Source: Eopsaltria australis (taxonomy: Eukaryota; Chordata; Aves; Passeriformes; Petroicidae). Taken from it: DNA of 64,000 bases. The translations under genes were made by a program, and so were the position numbers. The stretch is taken from the NCBI GenBank assembly GCA_034509425.1, contig JAVTVJ010000668.1, forward strand, positions 372,001-436,000, in the 5' to 3' direction. This document shows positions 39,001 through 50,500 of this stretch, one piece after another. The notes under the pieces are model-generated. The model was not told the origin of the DNA. It worked only from the letters and a program-made list of their open reading frames with translations, and did not search any database. The first letter of the stretch is position 1; every line of letters starts with the position of its first letter.

Positions 39001-42000
39001 GTGCCCATTTCCCTGGCAGCAGAGTGCAGAGGGAATGCCATGGCTGGCAGCTGGAATGAACCAGCAGAGCACACAGGCTGAACCAGGGCTCCTGGAGAGA
39101 GACCCCATGACAAGGGATAAAGGGAAGGGGACTGGCTGCCAACTTGGGCTGCACTGGGCTCAGCCACCTTTATGTGGAAACTGCTGAAAGGATAAATGTC
39201 CTTTCTCAAACGAAATGAAATTATGGATGGCAATAGCTGGAAGTCAAAGAAAATGGTGCTGGGTTGCTGCGAGCGTTAGGATACTTGGAACCCTTCCCTC
39301 TGCAGATTCCTTGGTCCTACCACCAGGGCAATGAAGGCAACAGTGCCCTTGCAGGACCTTAGGCTGAGCTGGATCTCTTGTATTCCCACCTGAGAAGCTC
39401 CCTTAAAGGCATGAAGAATACTGGGGATGATACCACAGGTGTCAGGCAGTGTGCTCTGTGTGAGGAGGAGTAATGAGACCCAGAGAGAAAGGACAAGTTG
39501 GTGTTGTGGCACTTTGGAGACTTGATGGCAGATCCAAGCTTGGAAGCAGGGCATACTCAACTGCACTCAGGCCACAGAGCTGCAGACTCAGCAAAAGGAG
39601 GATCATGGTGCACAGCTGAGGGTACACAGAGCGTTCTCGCAGCACCTCTAGGACATTCATGATTTTGGTGCCTTTTGTCATAGCCTTTTCCTTCATCAAG
39701 TCATCAAATTCTGTGTGATAATTCTGTTCTCCCCAGAGCTGCTTCATGGCTACAGAAGAGAAAGAATCAAGTATAGTCCTCCATCGTTTGGTCTGCTCAT
39801 AATTGTGTGTTTTTCAACTTCTAATGACACGAAACATCTGCAGTTGAGTCCATGCTTTGCTTCATCAGCTACTGAGCAAAGGACTGGAAGGAACATCACT
39901 TACTGGAACGTGGTGGCACTTCCCTGGAAAATGCTGTAGCAGTTAGGGGTAGATCTTAAAAGTCTCTGATGACTCTGCTTGATCTGGAGGACTTTAATCA
40001 TGTAATTATCAAGAAATCTGTAGCTGGCTAATAGAAAAGCCAATTCCTGCTGTTAGCTTCACTTTCCCAAGAGTTACAATTTAACAAACTAAGGATCTAA
40101 AGTTTTATTTTACCTTTCAAGCAACCAGCTTTGTCTTCTTTTTGCAGCAGGAGATAGGGCGGGGACTCAGGAAAGAATGGCAAAAAGAGCAGTTGAATCA
40201 ATGCCACCAACCCAGAGAAGGACAATAGCACGTTCCACATGTCTTCAGTTCCTAAAAGATCTCTTTGAAAGCATGTTAGAATCTATTTATAGTCCAGTAA
40301 AATTACAGTCTATAACTAATATTGTATTTTCTAAATTCTAGGCTAGCTAGAGAGACACAAAATACATACAGTCCTTGAAAAGTTAAGTTGAAATAGATGA
40401 TATTTAGGTTAGCAACAGGAAGATAGACTAATACTTTATTTCTTCTGCAAGACTGACATTTTTCTCAGATTTTCAATTTCTGAAGATCAGAATATTTCCA
40501 CAGCAGCCCTCTGAACCAATACTGCAACTCTGCATGAGGTTACCAAGAAATTAGCACAAATTTTAGATCCCACAAATTTACTAAGAGTATTCACATGCAA
40601 TCTTTTCTTATTAACTTCAGCAGAGAGACTGCACCTCCAGAGATGGAGTCACCCTTTCCCAAGAGAAAGGCCTTTCTCCACCCAGGGAATGACATGGAAA
40701 CCTTAGTCACTTTTATGGGGTAGATGCCTCCTTTTTGACTGCTGTAGTTAAGCAAACGAAAACCCCACCCTTGGTACACATCTATTTCTAGGACTGGAAG
40801 AACACCACTTCCCTGATACATAGCAGAAAAATAAATGTAAAACAGGCTGAGAAGGAGTAGCACAAGCACCTTAATCCAAGAATTCTTGCTACAGTTTTTC
40901 CTAGTGCAAGAAACACTGTGGAGGTCACATTTATAAATCCACGCAACTTCTTAGGTGAGATCTCTCCAGCATACTGAACATGGGCATTCATGTGTATTCC
41001 TAAAGGGAGAAGACAGGAGAGTGCTGAAGCAGCAGAAAGGAAGAGGGTCCCTTTTCAGTTCCCTTTCAGCTCTCTCCTCTCTCTTCTGAACCCTTTCCCG
41101 TATATCCTCTGCAATTATGGGCTGAAAATGTACCTTGTACTCTAAGCAAGATGTTCAGCTAATCCATCAGATCTCTCTACAAGACCTCAGGAAGGCAAGG
41201 ACAGCTCATCTTACCTTGCCCCAATCTGTTCCTTGCTCCACTGGTTTACAGCGCATCCCTGGGTACTCCCAGCAGGAAGATCTCTGTATCCACCCCAAAG
41301 AAGTCACTTTACCATGGAGTAGTGGGGAGTCCTACCAGCAGCAATGCCCTCGAGGAAGCGCCCGGCCAGGATCATCTCAAAGGACTTGGCTCTCCTGCTG
41401 AAGCCAGTGCTCAGCGTGGCTGTGATCAGGATCACATCATTGAACAGGAGACATTTCTTCCTGCAACAGAGAACAACACGTGGGTATCATCCAGGTTTTA
41501 CTTTTTATTCTTTGACTTGTTGCCTTTTTCTCAACCTGGAAATGAAACTTGAGATAATTTTAATAAGGAGAAAATATAAAAGAGGATCTTTATTTGAAGG
41601 CCTTTGGGGCAGTTATGGAAAGATGTCCACAAAAGTCCACCCTCGCAGGGATGAGTACATTTTTATAGGTTTTAGGAAATTAACATAATTGACAAATAGC
41701 ACCAATTAGGAGGGCAAGTGGTGATGCAATTCCTCCCCAGGTCAAGCACCTTCTCTGGAGCCCCCCTCCCTTGGTACTGGCTGTACTTTGTTTATGAAAA
41801 TGTATCTCAAAGAGTTGTTCTCAGCCTTGACTCCCAGGAAGAACCAAGATAGGACAGGGGCCTTGTACCCCCCAGGGTTTGGAGCTCTGGAATTTGTTTT
41901 GTCTTTCTGCCTATGGAAAAGCCATGGAAAATTCCTGGAGAAACCGGCCACTAATACAACAGGCTACAGAGCTGCAAATAAACGTGCCAAGAATACAGGG

Positions 42001-44748
42001 AACATATAAAAGGGAAAAAGGCAAACACCAAATGGCATCAGACTAATGTCTGACTCTTCTCTGGATTTACTGACTGAAGCCATGGCCATGTTTAAACCCA
42101 TTGCTTATAGGACAACCAAATCTGGCTATGAAAGGCAAGATGTCTTTGCAGAGGAGTGGAAAGGGAGAACTTGGATTCCTCTTACTCGCTGTGTGAGCAA
42201 ACCATGAGGCTGAAGGAAACTCCTGCAGGGTAAAATGTCAGCAAAAATACAGGAATTATATGTCAACAAAAGCTGTGACAAAGGAATCAGAAACATCCAC
42301 ATGTTCTTGTCTCTCCAATGCACCCAGGTGGAGTTTTACATGCCGGGTAAATTCTGTGGCAGCAGGGGGCAGTGAAATTCTGGTATCCCTTCCATTTGTT
42401 GAATGCTATTTAATAACTTCCCCTGTTGCAGCTGATCCCTTTTTCTGGTCTTAGGAAATAAAGGCTCAGACACAGTTAGAGGGTTGGGGGTCGTTTCCCT
42501 CGGTATTTTAATAGGATCTCATTCGATGGCTCCTGTTGTCCAGATAGAACGCGTCGCTAAAGCCCCGTCCCCCCAGTCGAGGGTACAATTAAAGACTCTA
42601 CATATTAGCATATCAACCAGGAGGGCCCAAGAAGGGGCCTGGGTGGGCTCACTTCTAGTTTACAGAATCTGTCCTGCTAGGAGACCTTGAGGGTCCAGGA
42701 AAACAGAGTGTTTGGTCTCTAACTCTCCGTGGTTTCAGGGGTGTTTGGTCTCCCGGCCCTGTAAACACCATGAAACCAGGCTGAACTATCACCTAAAGCA
42801 TCACAAGTGTGCATGCTGATACTTGTGAATGTAGGGAACAGTGTAAGAAGTATTCAGAAGGAAAGCAAAAATTCTTCAGGCATCACAGCCCTGGGTAGTG
42901 AGATGCTGGGAAATGTACTTACTTCCCAAATTTTGCAGCCAGGTAGCCACTACACAGGCAGCCTATCATCCCACCCATGCAGTACACAGACACGATGAGG
43001 GACCACAGCAGCATCAGGGTCTCCTGGGGCAGCACAGACCCGTATCGCTCCAGCCACGTCTCGTTGATAAACTTCTGAATGTACTGACACACAAAAAGAG
43101 GTTTTCATTCCACCAAGGTGCTAATCATAACGTTCTTCATAATGTTTACAATTTAACAAAAAATTAGATTAATTGTCATGACTAAAAGCGTGATTAAAGG
43201 ACAGTTGTTTGCGAGTAAGGATTGAGATTTCCTCTCATACAGCCTAACAGTGCACAAGCATATTTGAAAAATTAATTATACTCTTTAGAGTGTTGAATCC
43301 AACTCTCCTACACCAAAAAATGAGGACTTTTCATTCATTATAGTAAAGTGCAAATGTTCCTGTGGCCAGCAATGGATATAAAGAGAAAAGGGCTGAGCTG
43401 AAGGCTGACTCCATCAGCTAGCTGTAAATTTTTTTCTCCATGGCATAAACTTCAAGGAGGTATCTCAGTATGTCATTCCCACACAATTCTGTGGGGAGTG
43501 TCTTTGGAGCACAGCTCCCAGCAATCGTGCAGACTTTGGCAGTGACAGCGTGGCATTGGAAACAGCTGGGAATAACCTGACACAGCAACACCGAAGGGCT
43601 TTTGTGGAGCTCCTGCAAAGTGTAATGCCTAGGACCATGAGGAACAGTTAGAGATGGGATTTTCTTTGCTGCAGCTTTGCCTACCGGAGAAGTGTAATTG
43701 ATCACAGACATCTGAAAGCCAGAGAGGTGGGTGCCACCAATTCCCAGCACCACAATCATCAGCAACAGCCTCCGGTACTGAACCTACCAAAGAGAACAAA
43801 ACACATCCTAAGCTGCTGGTACCAGCACGCCTTTCAGACCATGAGATAATTTACAGAACCTTTTATCTTCACATTTCTATGACTAAGAAACCTTTAACGT
43901 GCAAAAATCCACCTTGAATTTTACAATAATCAAGCAAAATTCGTTTGTTAAGCTGTTAAAATACAAATCTGCACGTTCTGCTTGGTTCCTCTCCTGGTTA
44001 ATAGCAATCTGAAAAGATACATTCTCTAATTCTGTTAGTTCTGCTAATGGCAGAAAACAAAAATCATAAAAGCCTTGTCGAGATCATTTGTGTGTACCTT
44101 TGTACTAGAAAGAAGCAACAGCTTCTTGAATCCCTTTTTGCTTTCACCTTTGCCTCCTCACAGACAGGGTTCACCATTTTCCAGAGATGACTCAAGTCTG
44201 TCCTCTCAAAACTCATTTATTTTCACGTTTCACTTTTATCGACCCCATATGAAATGACATTTTCAGAGGCCCTGTCTGAATGACTCCTGTTGGAAATGCC
44301 GTGTTTCTATGATGTACACTGAATTTCAGAGCATTTCTCACAAGCACATTTGTTTTCAGGCATTTCTTCAGGTCACACTTTAAACTGATGAGTTTCCTCA
44401 ATCGTCCTTGAGAGTGCAGAGCAGTAGAGTGGGAGAGTTTTTTGTGTTCTGTGTTTTTCACTGATACTCTGTTCTCTATCTTCTCCCAAATTCCCATCTT
44501 TCCTGGTTTCCCAGGTCCTCTTTTAAACCTCTCACTGTTCTGCATTTCTGATATATTTTCTGCAGATACCATTCAGTCAGTCTTATTGCTGAACCAGTGC
44601 CGTCCCAAGAACATGCTCTGTTGCTCATTTTTATTACAAGAAAGAACAATTCCCTTTGCTGTGATGCTAAAGACCACGCTGCTGCCAGTGACCAGGGCTA
44701 GAACACAAGAAGTTGGATACTCACCAGGTCTGAGAGGAAACCAGCCAT
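36033..44748 (-). CDS. SLC2A11L: SLC2A11-like facilitative transporter, copy C (12 coding exons, 499 aa)
   Basis: A class II GLUT-like 12-TM transporter. Coding exons in order: 44725-44748, 43685-43783, 42923-43083, 41336-41460, 40870-40999, 40114-40262, 39562-39749, 38486-38596, 37873-37974, 37489-37564, 36568-36695, 36033-36239. They sum to 1500 bp in frame. The start is MAGFLSDL. Motifs: FINETW sequon, [52 protein letters not shown]-terminus CTKL. Unusual at sugar-contact positions: TM5 reads VARILGLR, where the family glutamine is Arg, and TM7 reads QLCGLSAITFY, where the Asn of GINA is Ser. PESPR is PESPP and the TM10 RPxA is RASA. The scaffold is intact but the pocket looks remodelled, so the substrate may not be a hexose. 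Intron 3 carries an LTR-like insertion. Confidence 0.92.
41560..42010 (-). mobile_element. LTR-like insertion in intron 3 of copy C
   Basis: On the minus strand this stretch shows a retroviral-LTR layout: a TATA box (CTATAAAAATG) near 41660-41668, then about 65 bp later an AATAAA signal near 41589-41594. No long ORF and no pol-like coding were seen, so it would be a solo LTR or a decayed fragment. Neither terminal TG/CA nor a target-site duplication was defined. The neighbouring 42440-42800 stretch has unusual CpG-bearing sequence and may belong to the same or another element. Confidence 0.4.
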
Positions 44749-47562
44749 TTCCCCTTGAAACCCTGCCCGCTCTGAGAGCCCCTGTCAAGTCTGCCAGATG
44801 AGAGAGGTGGGTTCCACACTCAGATTGTAAGGGCTTGGGATCACAGCACAGAAGTTAAATTCTAACTATGTGCCTTTTAGCAAATTGTGTCCTCCCCTGA
44901 CACTGGCCAGGGCCTCTTCTTGCTGGTTTAATTATTCTAAGACCCAGATATGACAAGCTGATTACAACATTGGCAAATGTTTATTCCTCTTGAATTGGGA
45001 GCACTCCCCCACACTCACATTGCTAAAACCCCTGTGTGCTCCTGTGGTGTGAGGAGTCAGTGCCACCCTCCTCCCTTCAGCAGAGCAGAGTTCCTCTTCA
45101 CCTCTCTGACAAGCAGCTTGGGGAGGGGATGTTTTCCTCCCCTCCAGTCTACAACAAGCCTTTAGTATTGTAGCTGAGCCAAAACGCCTTTTCTTGCCTG
45201 CTAGAAGATTTGCAATTGCTTAACCAATTTCCCAGATGCAGGAAATGAAGTACTGGAATATTGGCATTTTATGTCCTTGCTAGCACCCAGTTCTTTATAG
45301 AGGGTCAGAGTTTCTCCAGAACCACCCAGAAGCCTCACTCTTGCCTCTCTGTAGCAGTGGAATTGACCCACTGTGTGCATGAGCAGGACGTCACATCTCA
45401 CTGGGCAAGGAGCAATGAACCTGGAGGAACTAGAGGGGAAAGGAAGACTTTTCTTTGAGCTGAGATGGAAGGAAGGACACACATGGCAGCTCTGGACCTT
45501 TCTGGAGAGGTTTCTAAACACTCTCTGTGGCCAGTTCTTAACATCTTCACATCCTCTTCCTCCTGTTGTCTGTGTCCTTCCTGGAATACTCCTGCTGCTG
45601 TCTCATTTTCATCTGGCCTCACACTGTTGTTCAGTGCTGTACGATGGAAAAAGCAAGCCTTAAATGCCTACTATAGTTTTTATTTATTTTCCTGAAGAAG
45701 AGGACAAGGTGCCTCCCTCCACCTAGGATTTGAACACTACAGGAAACGTGCTTTTTCCAGACCCAGCGTGGAGCTCACCCAATACCCTGGACTCGGAGGG
45801 ATTTCAAAGACACCCTGTGTTGCACTTGTGTGATCCTGGATCCCATACTGCAGATTCACAAGTACTTCTTCAACCTTTATTCCCAATCCATGGTAGTTGA
45901 CGGCAGTGTTAATGATTTACCACACTTTCCCTCTTGTGGACAGCCTTTAGTTAGAGGGGAGAAGTAAGGCGGGTTGAACACAATCATGCTGTAGAAAAAC
46001 ATGTATAAGGAAATGAGTTTTGAATGTCTTGTACGACAGTAAAAACTTCCTCACTGGGAACCAGTAAGTTTGGGAAAGACCAAACCAAATAAAGACCTTT
46101 AAAATAATCCATTACCTAATATTTTCTTTTCCAAACACTTCCAATGTTTCTCTTTTTTTCCCTGCATTTTTGACCAGAAGAAGGAATGTACATTGGTTCT
46201 TAACGTGGCACTGTGCAATCAATGATCTCAAGCCTTGAAGCAATAAACTTTACCTAGTTTTTTTGTCAGTATGATGATTTTCATAGGAAAATCACATTTC
46301 TGGCTGTGTTGGGAAAGTCCACTGCTCCTAGCAATAGCTTTTGGAACTGCCACAAATGCTGCTGGAGGAGGATGTGAAGATAAAATAGTTAGAGCCTTAG
46401 GGCTGTGGAAGAAACTGCTGCTCAATATGCAGATCTTTTTGCAAAATTTATTGTGCAGCATCTGCATCTGTTGGTAGTGAAGATCTCATCTCCAGAACAA
46501 GACAGACACAGTATTCCTTGACACCAACAACACTGCCCCAGAAGATGGGGTCTCCTCTATCCCTGACTCTTCATTCAATGACAACCAATCCAGGCACAAT
46601 CAGAAGGATGTGTTTTCCTAGTCACTGCTTTTATTTCCTTATCAGAAAACTGTAAAGCATGAAGAAGACCAAAAAAGCGTCACGTCCTATAGCAATGAAC
46701 AAAATTGTGAAACCATTTTTACCAGGTTTTATAATGAAAACGTGAAGTATTCAGAGACCTGGAAAGAGAAGCAAACACTCACAAATATGGATTAAATTCT
46801 CCAAGAGAGGTGTCCCTCTTTTCTGTCTCGTCAGTACCAGTTGCTCTCAGGGCTCAATCCCACTGGAACCCAGTGTTCTCCAGGCTGAAGTCACACTCCA
46901 AGGTCATTGCCAATGAAGGAGAATCTGCCCATTGGATTTGCCCACTCATGATTTCCTGCTGCTCTGCTTCCTTTGCTCATTGCTTTGTTTCAGTGCTGAC
47001 ATATCCCTATTTTTCCCAACAGAAGAATCTTCAAAATTGTACATGTGGGGGCAACATTGCATATTGATTCTGCCTGCTGATAGGCAAGGCACTCTTCTTT
47101 CACTGGATAAAAGAGCTAAAGACTCTTTTTCCTGTGAACTGAAGCTTCTTCCCAGAGAAAGCTCATCAGCACTGACTTGTTAATAGGAGCAGGTAATTTC
47201 AGTGGCAAAGCTCTGTCTTCTTTTCAAGTTTGCTGTACCTCTGGACCTTCCAGAATCACCTCTCCCAGCTGTGGAGTCCTGGTTTTGCCAAGAAAATAGC
47301 AGATCCTGTGTTTTCAGTTTACAACTGCAAGCTCGGAGCGACTGACAAAGATCTTCTTTTCTCTATAAACTGTGTTTAATTTTTTTTTCTGCAGAGGAAT
47401 TAATTCAGCTCATATTTCAGGAGCTGGAGAGAACCACCAAGTTCATCCTGCGCCCTGTACCGAAGATGATTTTTTTGTGGATCTATGGATTCTCTCTTGC
47501 TTAGTGAGGTTTCTGGGCACTACAGCAATAAAAGAGCAGAATATGAAGTGGAGGGTTTGTTG
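44749..47562. other. Intergenic between copies C and D
   Basis: The left end carries the copy C promoter blocks (44851-44940). No relic exon and no recognisable repeat were seen in the remainder; only chance ORFs occur. Confidence 0.55.
44851..44940 (-). promoter_or_regulatory. Upstream conserved block pair, copy C
   Basis: The plus-strand blocks gaagttaaattctaac (44851) and ggtttaattattctaa (44925) lie 103 and 177 bp upstream of the start codon. The match to the copy A and B pair is weaker in sequence but the spacing is the same. Confidence 0.4.
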
Positions 47563-50500
47563 TTAAAGCCTAGTGACAGTGACCACTGAGCAGTTACTCT
47601 GCTGTGGGGATGCCTGGCCCTTCTTCCCACGGCAGTTCAGGCGGTTGAACTCCTCCATGACCTCCAGCATGGTCTTTCCTTTGGTCTCTGGCAGCACCAG
47701 GTACACAAAAATAGCCATGGACACACAGTATGTGAGGAAAATGATGAAACAGAAATTACCTAGAGCTTCCTATGGGAAAACAAAGAGACAAAATGTGTTC
47801 ATAAAAATTTATCTTGATTTCTTTCTCTTATGATACAGAGCTTCTGGGTTTGTATTTACTTAAATAACTTAGTTGATAAAAATCCTGCTTCAAATGACAT
47901 CTGGCAGTGTTGGTGCCTCTGTCACTGTGTCTGTGTTGCCAATGTCACTCTAACTTGTGTAGAGTTAGAAGCATTGTGTGGGTTTGCTACACTTCCAGTA
48001 AATACCTGGTTAAAAGGGGAGAGGCCATCAGAACTGTGATTAATTTGGGTTATGTCTGTTGCATGAAGTGTTGGTAAGAGAAACATGTTCTGAGTTCAAG
48101 GGGGGTCTAACATTCTCTGAATTGAAACAAACACCCTGCTTTGCTTACCACAATGAAAGGGAACACAAGCCCAAGGATGAAGAGTTGGATCCAGTTTGTA
48201 ACACCATTAAGAACATAAGCAGCTGGTCTGTATGACTGAATAAATATTTCTGTGATCAAGGGGCATACTACTCCAGCTGAAAAAAAATTGAAGAAAGAAG
48301 GAAGCTTAGGAATTTTGCAGGATGCTTCTGTACCTCATACTTCATTTTGCTGCATAAGTTCGTGGCTTTAAGCAGCCTGGAAGTGTCTGAGGTGGTGCTT
48401 GGCTCTCAAGAAAAAAGGCATGCAGGAATGCAATAGGAAATTAATTTTATCTCCTACCATAGTATGGAGGGAGATACTGACACCTGCACTGAATCAGAAG
48501 CAGGGATTGATGCCTGCTGTGGAACAGTGTGCCTGGGATCTCTCCTAAAGGCTGCAGTTAGGAAGGAATGAGTGAATAAATGAAGCCATTCCAGTAGAAA
48601 ATACCAACCTGGCCCAATTCCAAAGCTCATGATGAAAATAAAGACAAGTGCAACAGAGCAGTATGGTACCCAGAAAAAGGAGTCCTGTGGTAGGGAATGA
48701 AAAGCAAATAAAATCAGAAATGAAAGTTTTATTTATCTAGCTCCATTACAAATGTTTGTCACTACTAAGTATGTCAATGTTTAACATAGACCTATTTCCT
48801 CTGCTTTCAGAAATGTCATGAGATAGCCTTGGCAGTGATCTTGGTTGTGTAAAGCTACTCTTTAATCCATATGTACATGGCTGGGAACAGGCCTCTGTTA
48901 ATATGATGATTAGCCCCAAAAATACTTCTACTCACTAGAAAGTGATTTGTGGGGAGGGAAATAGTGATGATATCTGTCATACAATAAAACATGGACACAG
49001 TTTTAATGCATCAGTGGGGTCTTACCTGTAGTGAGAGCGTGACTGTGAGGAGCCCCAGAGCCAAGGCCATCACTGTGTAGTTTTTCCACAGCAGTGTTTT
49101 CCTCCCTGCACGCTCAATGAGGAAGCCCTGCAAGCAGGAGGAGAAGCTGCCAGCTCCAAGGGACAGCCTGAGGCCAGTCACTGCTGAGCTGCTCCAGCCT
49201 CTGCTTCACTGGCCAGGCAGAGAATCACTAGGGGACTGAGGACTGGGGTGTAGCCTTCTCTGGGGGGATGAGGAAAGGCATCTGGGGGGCCTGAGCAGGA
49301 CCAGCAGCTGCAGGGAGGAGCAGGAGGTGGGGTGCAGAGCTGCAGGGCTGCAGGGATGCAGGGAGCATTCCCTGGGCAGAGAGGTCAGAGGGGGCATTCT
49401 GCAGGCAAAGGAGAGCCAGGCAGGAGAGCAGAGTGGGAATGCTCACACTGTGAATTGCTGTAACTCCTGCAGCCCTGAGTCCGACTGACAAATGGCATCT
49501 GCCTGTCCCGCAGGGGGAAGTGAGACTCCCAAGTCTGGCCCAGAATGGGTTGTGATTTTGGCAGAAAGACTCTCCACTCTTTTCAGAAACTCAATAAAAA
49601 TGCCCATGTTTGTAGGGTGTGGGGAGAGGACTTTATCTGATCGGTTCCATGGCTGATTTGTTGCAAAACTCTGATTCTAGAAGCTCCATTTACAGTATTT
49701 CTAAAGATCAAAATGAACAATGTATTACAGCAGAACAAAATTCAGCTGAAAAGCCACTTACACACAGAACTGTGGAGAGGATCTCAGTGGTCCCGACCCC
49801 AAGGGAGACATAATGGGTTTGAGAAGGGGGGATCCCAGCCTTTGTAAAGATACTGTATGCATAAGAGTAAACCTGGAAAGAATAGAAATTTGGGAAAGCT
49901 GGACACATGTGGCCATATTTACAATAGCTTCTGTGGTTTTGGACAGAAAATAACCAGGCCTTAATAAAATAGAAAATCATCTTATCACAACAGGGTAATC
50001 CACAGAAATGCCTCCAGAAAACACCTGCTAAAACACAGTTCCCAACTTATCCCAGGTCCCAAACTTCCAGGGGAAAAGACTGCAATAAACAGCAACAACA
50101 GATCCCTCCTTAGAGCCACTGCTGCAGCCATTCCCAGCTGCCTGCAGGGGTTACTCTCAGCGAGCAGCCTGCCAGCCATGCAGAGAGCAGAGCACAGCCC
50201 TGCACGTACCACGTTGGCCCGATGAGCTGCATGCAGGACACGACGAGGAACAGCGTGAGGAGCTGCCAGCGCACTGCCCTGTCCCGGAGCAGGTCCCAAA
50301 CACCCTTGGCCTTCTCCCCACGGATGGCTTTCTGCTCTGACACCATGTCATCCACTTCAGCCATGTGCTCCCCATCTCCCCAGAGCTGCTTCACGGCTGC
50401 AAGGAGAGGAGGAGAGGTGACCAAGCTCACCAGCACACACATGAATCCAGATTATTTCCTGCTTTGCAGAGTATCTTATTAGAACTTCATGCTCTTTTCT

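Noticed and set aside
38676..39233. 185-codon minus-strand ORF between exons 7 and 8 of copy C
   Set aside because: It is intronic, lies in none of the splice-linked frames and has no transporter motif.
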